From positions 10,287-22,117 of the forward strand of contig MGQT01000008.1 in assembly GCA_001797935.1 (NCBI GenBank): 11,831 nt of DNA, written 5' to 3'. This document shows positions 6,364-11,831 of the stretch, one piece after another. The stretch's first letter is position 1. Each line of letters begins with the position of its first letter. The DNA comes from Deltaproteobacteria bacterium RBG_16_54_18. Its GTDB lineage: Bacteria > Desulfobacterota > B13-G15 > RBG-16-54-18. The notes below the pieces were generated by a model that worked only from the letters and a program-made list of their open reading frames with translations, was not told where the DNA came from and searched no databases. Position numbers and translations under genes: made by a program.

Positions 6364-6483
6364 TTTCTTAAATACTGCAACATCTCCATTGCCGACAGCT
6401 GATACGCCCAGCGGGTTCAGAACGTGCTCGAAGCTTGCAGATAATTGATAATGATAGACAACGACCGTTTTTAAATGGTAAAA

Positions 6484-6512
6484 ATTATATCTCTTCACAA
6501 GGGCTTTGTCAA
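6484..6512 (-). promoter_or_regulatory. Perfect consensus sigma-70 promoter for the PilZ/lepB genes
   Basis: On the minus strand TTGACA (6512-6507), exactly 17 bases, then TATAAT (6489-6484). Both hexamers match the consensus at all positions. Transcription should start near 6477, leaving a leader of about 300 bases before the PilZ start. Confidence 0.75.
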
Positions 6513-6537
6513 TTTTACCCCATGTTTCGTGGACGGC

Positions 6538-6566
6538 TTTACATCCATCGGCAAACCCCCTATAAT
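6538..6566 (+). promoter_or_regulatory. Strong sigma-70 promoter for the CapA lipoprotein gene
   Basis: TTTACA (6538-6543), a 17-base spacer, then a perfect TATAAT (6561-6566). One mismatch to consensus overall. The predicted start near 6573 gives a leader of about 100 bases to the ATG at 6676 and argues against any CapA start upstream of it. Confidence 0.65.
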
Positions 6567-6675
6567 TTTCTATAACTCATTATCGTGTATTCGGAGCAAC
6601 CGGAAAAGTGAAAATAATGATCGCACACGGGCAAGAGTATCAGACCTCGTAGAGCAGGCGGGAAGTGAGGTTTTT

Positions 6676-7863
6676 ATGATAAAAAAGGTCGCTATCCTGT
6701 GTATCGCCATTATTACCCTGCTGGGCTGTAGCGTTCGGCCTGAAATCGCCGTTTCGCCACCTGTGGGAAACGCAGGTACCGAGCTTCATCCCGTTGACCG
6801 TGTCACCCTCGCCGCTATTGGTGATATCATGGTCCATGGAGCACAATTAAAAGCGGCACGGGATGATGAAAACAACGAGTATAACTTTGAGCCGGTCTTC
6901 TCCCAGGTTAAAGACCTGCTCACGGCGTCAGACATAACCATGGGCAATTTGGAAACGACCTTGCCCGGCAAAGAAAAACTCTATTCCGGCTACCCCCAGT
7001 TCGGCGCGCCCGACGCTCTTGCCGTTGCCCTCCGAAAGGCCGGTATCGATATTCTTGCCACGGCCAACAACCACGCCTGTGATAAGAGTATGCAAGGAGT
7101 AGTCCGAACTATCAAGGTTCTGGATGAACTTGGCCTGCTGCACGTCGGGACCTATCAGAGCCAGGCAGCATATGAAAATAACCGTATTTTGATGGTCGAG
7201 CGCAACCATGTGAGACTTGCGGTGCTCAATTACACGTACGGTCTCAATGATATGCCTATCCCGGAGGGAACGTTCGTAGGCCTCATTGATCGGCAGCAGA
7301 TGGCGGAAGACATCGCCCTGGCGAGGACGAAGCAGCCGGACTTTATCATCGTGTTTATTCACTGGGGCACCGAATATGAGCGCACACCTAATGAGTTTCA
7401 GACATCACTTGCCGCCTTCCTCTTCTCCGAAGGAGCGGATATTATCCTGGGAAGCCATCCCCATGTCTTACAACCTTTTGCATTACGGTCGGTTACGGAT
7501 AAATATGGAATTACAAAGCCGCGTCTCGTGATATACTCGTTAGGTAACTTCGTCTCCAATCAGAGGGAAAGGTATCGTGACGGGGGAATTATTTTTAATA
7601 TTACCTTAGAAAAGGGCTCCTCTCCGGGCAGTGGAACGACGCAGCATATCACGGCGGTGCATTATAGCCCTACCTGGGTCTATGTCCATCGGACGGCCGA
7701 TAAAAATGAATTTTATATTTTACCGGTTCTGAAGTATCTAAACAACGACCAACCCTTGCGGTTGCCGGACGAAGCATATCAAAAAATGTTGACCTTTTAC
7801 CGAGACACAACATTGCATCTGGAGCCGCAACAACTGGACGAAAAGACGGCGCTCACTCCTTGA
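6676..7863 (+). CDS. CapA-family lipoprotein (metallophosphatase-like PGA_cap domain)
   Basis: A 395-residue lipoprotein. The basic start MIKK, a hydrophobic core and LLGC give lipidation at Cys18. A CapA/PGA_cap domain of the calcineurin-like metallophosphatase fold spans about 44-315, with all family motifs: GDIMVHG (49-55), GNLETTL (90-96), NNHACD (131-136), HWGTEY (229-234), GSHPHVLQP (259-267) and SLGNFVSNQ (288-296). The residues expected to bind metal (Asp50, Asn91, His133, His229, His261, His263) are there. CapA proteins were first linked to poly-gamma-glutamate capsule, but most members lie without capB/capC, as here, and their substrate is unknown. The ATG at 6676 has GAGG five bases upstream; the frame is open further 5', but that part overlaps the promoter. 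The 126 bases after it show no terminator. Confidence 0.9.
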   Translation: MIKKVAILCIAIITLLGCSVRPEIAVSPPVGNAGTELHPVDRVTLAAIGDIMVHGAQLKAARDDENNEYNFEPVFSQVKDLLTASDITMGNLETTLPGKEKLYSGYPQFGAPDALAVALRKAGIDILATANNHACDKSMQGVVRTIKVLDELGLLHVGTYQSQAAYENNRILMVERNHVRLAVLNYTYGLNDMPIPEGTFVGLIDRQQMAEDIALARTKQPDFIIVFIHWGTEYERTPNEFQTSLAAFLFSEGADIILGSHPHVLQPFALRSVTDKYGITKPRLVIYSLGNFVSNQRERYRDGGIIFNITLEKGSSPGSGTTQHITAVHYSPTWVYVHRTADKNEFYILPVLKYLNNDQPLRLPDEAYQKMLTFYRDTTLHLEPQQLDEKTALTP

Positions 7864-7989
7864 GCACAGCGAGAAGAAAAAACAGATGGCTCTCTGCAAA
7901 GACGAAAACGATAGATCACGGTCTTTTGAGGCCAATGGCAGTTGCACGCAGACGTCACGTGTTATCTTTATTGCTGCCGGCATCAGTTT

Positions 7990-8460
7990 ATGGATCTTTC
8001 GTTACTAAGGCAGCGGGGTTATGACCTCATGGGTGATGATCTTTGGTATAAAGACGGCCTGCGCTTTATGTGTCTGCAGTGCGGAGGGTGTTGCAGCGGC
8101 TTTTCCGGCACCGTGCTCGTCAGCGCTGCGGAGATAACGGTGCTCGCGCAGCGTCTTGGCATCCCGGAGACTGATTTCCAGAAACGCTACACACGCGCCG
8201 TGGGGAAAGGAAATATCAGTCTCATTGAGAAAAAAAACAAGGACTGTATCTTCTTTGATAAGGAAGTCGGCTGCACCGTGTACTCAGACCGCCCCCGACA
8301 ATGCCGGAGCTGGCCGTTCTGGCGTTCAAATGTCTATTCGCCCGAGCGCTGGAAGCGGGGGGCGGCGAGATGCCCAGGGATGGACCAAGGGGAATCGCAC
8401 GACAGTGAATACATCAAGCAGGTAAGTGATGATGATGGAAGTTCTGGCGTCGTTTCATGA
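7990..8460 (+). CDS. YkgJ-family cysteine-cluster protein
   Basis: A 156-residue protein of the YkgJ (CxxCxxCC) family, predicted to bind zinc or an iron-sulphur cluster. Eight family cysteines are visible: C28, C31, C34 and C35 in CLQCGGCC, then C86 (DCIFFD), C95 (GCTVY), C105 in SDRPRQCRSWPFW, and C128 in CPG. The DRPRQCRSWPFW segment is the family hallmark. Function is unknown for most members. The ATG at 7990 is chosen because it gives a normal N-terminus; a TTG at 7942 would add an odd Cys-rich 16 residues, and an ATG at 8029 is also possible. None has a clear ribosome site. It leads a tight set with a metallopeptidase (18-base gap) and a nitroreductase. No convincing promoter lies between it and the CapA gene. 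Confidence 0.82.
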   Translation: MDLSLLRQRGYDLMGDDLWYKDGLRFMCLQCGGCCSGFSGTVLVSAAEITVLAQRLGIPETDFQKRYTRAVGKGNISLIEKKNKDCIFFDKEVGCTVYSDRPRQCRSWPFWRSNVYSPERWKRGAARCPGMDQGESHDSEYIKQVSDDDGSSGVVS

Positions 8461-8478
8461 AGTGATGGGTATCTTGTT

Positions 8479-8868
8479 ATGATACGCTATGAGTTGGCCG
8501 AGGATATCGGCGCCGAGGCGAGAGAAATAATCCGCAAGCTCGAGATGACTCACATAGATTGCTCCCGCGTCGTCTGCGTCAGGAGCAAGGGATCCGCCAG
8601 CAAGCGGATATTGGCCCGCTGCCATGGCCTGCCCAAGATCATGCAGCATGCCCTTAAGATAAAACCCCACTATATCATTGAAATCATCTCTGAACAGTTC
8701 GACAAGCTACGTGGCGAGGAACAGACAAAAGTACTCATTCACGAGCTGATGCATATCCCCCACTCTTTTGGCGGCGGCTTTCGTAGTCACCGTCCTTACG
8801 TGACGAAAAAAAAGGTGGACAAGATGTATGAGCGATTTTTACGGGCTCGTAAAACTGATGCGGGGTAG
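8479..8868 (+). CDS. Small HExxH metallopeptidase (phage-metallopeptidase-like)
   Basis: A 129-residue protein with a zinc-protease signature HELMH at 88-92 (zinc ligands His88 and His92, catalytic Glu89), followed by IPHSFGGGFRSHRPYV, in which His95 or His104 could be the third ligand. The layout, with a short helix-strand N-half (CVRSKGSASKRILARCHG, 33-50) and HExxH near the C-terminus, resembles the small putative metallopeptidases seen in archaea, anaerobes and some phages. No signal peptide is present, so it is probably cytoplasmic. The ATG at 8479 follows the YkgJ stop by 18 bases with no strong ribosome site, suggesting coupled expression. Substrate is unknown. Nothing phage-like surrounds it. 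Confidence 0.75.
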   Translation: MIRYELAEDIGAEAREIIRKLEMTHIDCSRVVCVRSKGSASKRILARCHGLPKIMQHALKIKPHYIIEIISEQFDKLRGEEQTKVLIHELMHIPHSFGGGFRSHRPYVTKKKVDKMYERFLRARKTDAG

Positions 8869-8904
8869 TCCAACGTCTACAAAATTAAGGAGGAAAAGAA
8901 GCGT

Positions 8905-9444
8905 ATGGTTATCGCGCTTATGCAAAAGAGAAGGAGTATCAGACGTTTTTTACCAAGGCCCGTAGAGGCCGATAAGATCGATCAACTTATTGAAGCAGCG
9001 CTCCGCTCCCCCTCGTCTCGGGGGCTTGCCCCCTGGGAATTTATTATCGTAACCGATCCCTCTCTGCTCGGGAAACTCTCCCGGGCAAAGGAGTCCGGAT
9101 CGGCCTTTCTTAAACAAACGCCGCTGGGGATTGTCGTCTGCGCCGACCCGGATCAATGTGATGTCTGGGTCGAGGACGCATCCATCGCCTCCATCGTTAT
9201 CCAGCTGGCGGCAGAATCGCTCGGCCTCGGGAGCTGCTGGATACAGATTCGCGAAAGGCAGTACGATAGCACGCAGAGCGCCCGGGCGTATGTCGCCGCG
9301 ACCCTCAATATCCCCGAGCAGTTGCAGGTGGAATCCATTATCGCGATCGGGTATCCCAATGAGAAGCTCCTTCCGCATGGCAAAAATGAATTGCTCTACG
9401 CGAAGGTGCATAAGGATATATACAGTAGACCTTATTATTTATAA
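8905..9444 (+). CDS. Nitroreductase-family FMN protein
   Basis: A 179-residue flavoprotein of the nitroreductase family, reducing unknown substrates with NAD(P)H as a likely dimer with FMN. The N-terminal RRSIRRF (9-15) supplies FMN phosphate contacts, SPSSRGLAPWEFIIV (35-49) is the family Ser/Asn-like and PW segment, SLGLGSCWI (105-113) is the core helix region, and IAIGYPNE (146-153) closes the FMN site. The compact length and SSRG motif fit the short anaerobe-type members. AAGGAGG lies at 8887-8893, about 11 bases before the ATG, a strong site with slightly long spacing. It ends the plus-strand set after a 36-base gap and is followed by a GC-only hairpin. Confidence 0.9.
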   Translation: MVIALMQKRRSIRRFLPRPVEADKIDQLIEAALRSPSSRGLAPWEFIIVTDPSLLGKLSRAKESGSAFLKQTPLGIVVCADPDQCDVWVEDASIASIVIQLAAESLGLGSCWIQIRERQYDSTQSARAYVAATLNIPEQLQVESIIAIGYPNEKLLPHGKNELLYAKVHKDIYSRPYYL

Positions 9445-9506
9445 CACGGCTGTCTGACCGCAGTAAGGCCGCAAGGTAGAATAATTACGACAAAACTACG
9501 AGAGGA

Positions 9507-9528
9507 CGCGCCCCCAAAGGGGGGCGCG
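9507..9528. terminator. GC-only hairpin between convergent genes
   Basis: CGCGCCCCC (9507-9515) pairs perfectly with GGGGGCGCG (9520-9528) around a four-base loop, AAAG. It lies between the nitroreductase and hsp20 genes, which converge. No U-tract follows on either strand, so it is an imperfect terminator, perhaps acting in both directions with other factors. A second, smaller inverted repeat (TGAGGT, ACCTCA at 9538-9555) encloses the hsp20 stop codon. Confidence 0.5.
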
Positions 9529-9542
9529 CTTGCGTGCTGAGG

Positions 9543-10031
9543 TTATTGCACCTCAACGTGTTTTTCAGCCGATGCCGGAGCCTCTTCCGCCTTGACTTCT
9601 ATCTTCTTTGTCATTATCTCGCCCTTCGGAATAGTGATCCGCAAGATCCCGTCTTTGTAAACGGCCTTGAGCTCATCCGTCTTTACATCATCGGGCAGGC
9701 AAAAGCCCCTGCGGAAGGAACCGTACTCGCGCTCGACCCGGTAGAAATGTTCGCTCTTTTCTTCCTGTTCTCTCTTTTTCTCTCCTTTTACCATCAGCGT
9801 GCCATCAGTCAGAGCGACATCGAGGTCCTTTGCCTCAACACCCGGGATTTCACCGGTGATGGTATATTCGTTGTCCGTCTCCGTAATATCGAAGGCAGGA
9901 ACGAACTCCCCATCCCCGCCGAAGAGTTGTGGAAGCCTAAAGTCATCGAAGAACCGGTCGACTGTCCCTAAGTCCGGAAACAACGTCATAAACCCTTCTG
10001 TCCTTGGTACTAATCTCATGATGCTTTCCAT
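9543..10031 (-). CDS. Small heat-shock protein, Hsp20/alpha-crystallin family
   Basis: A 162-residue ATP-independent holdase that keeps unfolding proteins soluble. The N-terminal arm (1-43) is hydrophobic (TVDRFFDDFRLPQLFGG). The alpha-crystallin domain runs about 44-147, with FDITETDNEYTITGEIPGV, VKGEKK, and the family motif AVYKDGILRITIPK (123-136). The C-terminal tail carries an IxV motif (IEV, 144-146) for oligomer contacts. The ATG at 10031 is favoured because AGGAGG (10040-10045) is eight bases upstream; a GTG at 10040 overlaps that site and an ATG at 10037 lies too close to it. A promoter resembling both sigma-32 and sigma-70 types lies at 10064-10092. Confidence 0.93.
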   Translation of the reverse strand: MESIMRLVPRTEGFMTLFPDLGTVDRFFDDFRLPQLFGGDGEFVPAFDITETDNEYTITGEIPGVEAKDLDVALTDGTLMVKGEKKREQEEKSEHFYRVEREYGSFRRGFCLPDDVKTDELKAVYKDGILRITIPKGEIMTKKIEVKAEEAPASAEKHVEVQ

Positions 10032-10063
10032 GATCATCACCTCCTTCTTCTTTCTTCAACCAA

Positions 10064-10092
10064 AATATAAGCATAACACTCACCATTTCAAC
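10064..10092 (-). promoter_or_regulatory. Heat-shock-like promoter of hsp20
   Basis: On the minus strand GTTGAAA (10092-10086), 14 bases, then CTTATAT (10071-10065), close to the sigma-32 form CTTGAAA/CCCATnT. The same DNA reads as sigma-70 with TTGAAA, a 16-base spacer and TATATT (10069-10064). The predicted start is about 25 bases before the start codon. Confidence 0.5.
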
Positions 10093-10179
10093 TGTTCAAC
10101 GTCGGTTAATCCCCGTAACGGCCTCTTCTTCCACAAGCCGCTATTAGAGAAAATTTGATAACGAACCGCTCAGCACGTT

Positions 10180-11496
10180 TTATGTGGTCACTGAGGAGGC
10201 AGCCTCAAAGGCAGCAGGAAGGGCAGTAAGGGTCTTTTCAATATCCGCATCGCTATGTGCGAGGGAAAGGAAGCCGGCCTCGAACTGTGAGGGGGCGATA
10301 TAGATACCCTCTGAAAGCAGAGACCAAAAGTAGCGGCGGAAGGCCTCGGTATCGCTCTGTTTGGCCGTGGCGTAGTCAATGACCGGGCCGGGGGTGAAAA
10401 AGGTGCAGAACAGGGACCCCACCCGGACAAAGAATGTCGGGGTCCTGGTTAAACGGGCGATCTTCTCCGCCTCGGTACACAGGTAGGAGGCCTTTTCCTC
10501 CAGGCGTTTATACACCCCTTTTTCTTTCAAGACCTTCAGGGTCTCTATCCCAGCGGTCATGGCCAACGGGTTTCCGGCCAAGGTGCCGGCCTGGTAGACC
10601 CCCCCGACAGGAGCCAGCTCTGCCATGATCTCCCGTTTGCCGCCAAAGGCCCCGACAGGCAGACCGCCGCCGATGATCTTGCCGAGACAGGTGAGATCGG
10701 GTAGCACCCCGTAGAGCCCCTGGGCGCCCGACCACCCCACGCGGAAGCCGGTGATCACCTCGTCAAAAATTAAACAAATTCCCTCGCGATCGCATACCTT
10801 TCTTAGGCCCTCGAGGAACCCTGCCAGGGGGGGGATAACCCCCATATTCCCCGCAATGGGTTCCACGATGATACAGGCTATCTGCTGCGGATAGGCCTTG
10901 ACCAGGGCCAGTACCGCCTCGAGGTTATTGAACGGCGCCAGCAGCGTGTTGCGCGCATAGTCATCCGGAACCCCCAGGCTGTCCGGCTGTCCGAATGTCG
11001 TGGCGCCGGAACCCGCCTTGACCAGGAGCCCATCGGCATGGCCGTGATAGCACCCCTCGAACTTGACGACCTTTGCCCGCTTCGTGTACCCCCGGGCCAG
11101 GCGGATGGCGCTCATCACCGCCTCGGTCCCGGAATTGACCAGCCGCACCAGCTCTACCGAAGGAACCGCCTCCACGATGATGGCGGCAAGCTCTATCTCC
11201 CGGGCATGAGGGGCGCCGTAGCTCGTCCCTTGCTCAGCGGCCTCTTGCAGGGCCTTTACGATGCCGGGATGGGCATGCCCCAAAATCAGGGGGCCCCAGG
11301 AGGCAACGTAATCGATGTATTCATTGCCGTCTGCGTCCCAGAGGTGCGACCCCTGGGCGCGTTGAATAAACAGGGGCGTCCCTCCGACGGCCCGAAAGGC
11401 GCGCACCGGGCTGTTTACCCCGCCCGCGATATATCGTTGCGCATCGCGAAACAGGCGCTCGGATTCTCCTCTCTGGCTCTTTACTCCCGCTTTCAT
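10180..11496 (-). CDS. hemL: Glutamate-1-semialdehyde 2,1-aminomutase
   Basis: Converts glutamate-1-semialdehyde to 5-aminolevulinate, the last step of the C5 route into tetrapyrroles (haem, sirohaem, corrinoids). At 438 residues it has the usual length. The class-III aminotransferase fold is plain: GGVNSPVRAF (25-34), NSGTEAVMSAIRLAR (121-135) for PLP phosphate contacts, GCYHGHAD (148-155), FDEVITGFR (244-252) with Asp245 on the PLP ring nitrogen, and Lys273 in CLGKIIGGGLPVGAFGG as the Schiff-base lysine. The last lines (SPSQF-type APSQFEAGFLSLAHSDADI) are normal. The ATG at 11496 has AAGGA about 11 bases upstream. It stands alone, divergent from the gene at the right edge, with no other hem gene in view. 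A possible promoter is at 11538-11566. Confidence 0.96.
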   Translation of the reverse strand: MKAGVKSQRGESERLFRDAQRYIAGGVNSPVRAFRAVGGTPLFIQRAQGSHLWDADGNEYIDYVASWGPLILGHAHPGIVKALQEAAEQGTSYGAPHAREIELAAIIVEAVPSVELVRLVNSGTEAVMSAIRLARGYTKRAKVVKFEGCYHGHADGLLVKAGSGATTFGQPDSLGVPDDYARNTLLAPFNNLEAVLALVKAYPQQIACIIVEPIAGNMGVIPPLAGFLEGLRKVCDREGICLIFDEVITGFRVGWSGAQGLYGVLPDLTCLGKIIGGGLPVGAFGGKREIMAELAPVGGVYQAGTLAGNPLAMTAGIETLKVLKEKGVYKRLEEKASYLCTEAEKIARLTRTPTFFVRVGSLFCTFFTPGPVIDYATAKQSDTEAFRRYFWSLLSEGIYIAPSQFEAGFLSLAHSDADIEKTLTALPAAFEAASSVTT

Positions 11497-11537
11497 CAGT
11501 TACGCGATCCTTATCCACTCGCAGTACTAGTCTTGTT

Positions 11538-11566
11538 AATCTATCATGTTACCGCAAATCCGGCAA
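11538..11566 (-). promoter_or_regulatory. Candidate promoter for hemL
   Basis: On the minus strand TTGCCG (11566-11561), 17 bases, TAGATT (11543-11538), with TGA directly before the -10 (an extended -10). The start would be about 35 bases before the hemL ATG. Confidence 0.42.
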
Positions 11567-11594
11567 TGACTCACGGCCCCTGCAAGGATATTCC

Positions 11595-11623
11595 TTGACC
11601 CCTGCGCGTCTTTTGCGTAAAAT
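11595..11623 (+). promoter_or_regulatory. Promoter for the gene at the right edge
   Basis: TTGACC (11595-11600), 17 bases, TAAAAT (11618-11623): one mismatch to consensus in each hexamer. Transcription should start near 11630. Its -35 is about 29 bases from the -35 of the divergent hemL promoter candidate. Confidence 0.6.
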
Positions 11624-11652
11624 TTCAAAATCAACAGAGCGATAGGAAATCT

Positions 11653-11727
11653 ATGATTGCACCGTCAGAAAAGGTTATCGCGCCCACGCGCCTCTCTATG
11701 GCACGCGGCGTACGATGCTTCGCGTAA
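11653..11727 (+). CDS. Possible 24-residue leader peptide
   Basis: The ATG at 11653 has AGGA five bases upstream and encodes MIAPSEKVIAPTRLSMARG and a few more residues before TAA. It lies between the promoter and the membrane-protein gene and ends 10 bases before that gene's ATG. It may be a leader peptide, or only a shadow if the downstream protein really starts at the TTG at 11657 in another frame. Confidence 0.22.
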   Translation: MIAPSEKVIAPTRLSMARGVRCFA

Positions 11728-11737
11728 GAAAAATATA

Positions 11738-11831
11738 ATGATATCTATTAAAAAAGCCGCACGAAAAAAGAAGGGAACTGCGACGCAAAGGATTATTGTC
11801 ATTGCGAGTGTCTTTCTCTTCCTTGCCCTCG
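11738..11831 (+). CDS. Membrane protein of unknown family, N-terminal part, cut by the right edge
   Basis: Only about 31 residues are visible from the ATG at 11738: a very basic start (KKAARKKKG) followed by the beginning of a hydrophobic segment (RIIVIASVFLFLAL). This is the usual pattern of a type II membrane protein or an uncleaved signal anchor. The ribosome site before this ATG is weak (TAAGA). The frame is open upstream to a TTG at 11657, which would add 27 mostly basic residues and has AGGA nine bases before it. Too little is present to name a family. It is driven by the promoter at 11595-11623 and is divergent from hemL. Confidence 0.5.
   Translation, partial: MISIKKAARKKKGTATQRIIVIASVFLFLAL

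Larger units (their letters stand above)
6202..6675. other. Divergent intergenic region between the PilZ and CapA genes
   Basis: About 470 bases with no confident gene. It holds two strong divergent promoters (minus at 6484-6512, plus at 6538-6566), with -35 elements 25 bases apart. It also holds a leftward leader of nearly 300 bases containing a possible small ORF, and a rightward leader of about 100 bases. The sequence around 6570-6650 is AT-rich. No tRNA, known riboswitch core or transposon end was recognised. Confidence 0.6.

Noticed and set aside
5774..6448. A 224-codon plus-strand open frame over the PilZ gene
   Set aside because: It is antisense to a clear PilZ domain, crosses the minus-strand promoter leader, and its translation has no recognisable domain and a biased, shadow-like composition.
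6202..6477. c-di-GMP (GEMM) riboswitch upstream of the PilZ gene
   Set aside because: The conserved core bases of the class I and class II aptamers could not be found by eye in the leader; only a covariance-model search could reopen this.
6475..6675. Longer N-terminus for the CapA lipoprotein
   Set aside because: The extra 67 codons span a strong promoter (6538-6566) and would bury the lipoprotein signal; the ATG at 6676 has a ribosome site and a proper LLGC lipobox.
8479..8868. Prophage remnant, suggested by the phage-type metallopeptidase
   Set aside because: No integrase, structural genes, att repeats or tRNA lie nearby, and flanking genes are ordinary chromosomal ones.
11038..11598. A 186-codon plus-strand open frame over the start of hemL
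   Set aside because: It is antisense to the strongly conserved HemL N-terminal half; high GC third positions keep the opposite strand open by chance.
1..11831. CRISPR array, tRNA, rRNA or insertion sequence
   Set aside because: No regularly spaced repeats, no tRNA T-loop with matching stems, no rRNA-like stretch and no transposase were seen on either strand.

Overview
The window looks like chromosomal DNA of a Gram-negative anaerobe of the deltaproteobacterial type (Desulfobacterota, perhaps near Syntrophales or Geobacter-like lineages). This is inferred from a CarD regulator followed by a PIN/TRAM-type membrane protein, two lipoproteins, a PilZ protein, a YkgJ protein and a HemL-type enzyme. 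No phage, transposon, CRISPR, tRNA or rRNA is visible. All genes look intact except the two cut by the window edges.

Left block (1-4608, minus strand, read right to left). A promoter near 4521-4549 precedes an SPFH-domain protein with three C-terminal zinc ribbons. It abuts directly (TAG then ATG) a 408-residue protein with two zinc ribbons and an internal duplication. Next come a lipoprotein with a CsgG/TolB-like domain and an FlgT-like C-terminal domain (probably with its own promoter and a leaderless start), then CarD, then the start of a PIN/TRAM (YacL-like) protein that runs off the left edge.

Middle block (4609-6512, minus strand). A perfect consensus promoter (TTGACA, 17 bases, TATAAT, at 6484-6512) precedes a leader of about 300 bases, a PilZ c-di-GMP-binding protein, a possible 37-residue small ORF, a signal peptidase I with a divergent last box, and a membrane-anchored NTF2-like protein overlapping the peptidase by 4 bases. 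A second strong promoter (6538-6566) points right and drives a CapA-family lipoprotein.

Right block (7990-9444, plus strand): a YkgJ zinc/iron-cluster protein, a small HExxH metallopeptidase and a nitroreductase, closely spaced. A GC-only hairpin separates them from a convergent Hsp20 chaperone (minus), which has a heat-shock-like promoter. HemL (glutamate-1-semialdehyde aminomutase, minus) follows. A divergent promoter at 11595-11623 serves a membrane protein that runs off the right edge.

The two most unusual units are (a) the SPFH plus duplicated zinc-ribbon pair, resembling part of the Bacillus ydjFGHI membrane-stress set but without PspA here, and (b) the PilZ, small ORF, variant signal peptidase and NTF2-like operon set back to back with a CapA lipoprotein. 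The idea that (b) links c-di-GMP to envelope export is inference only.
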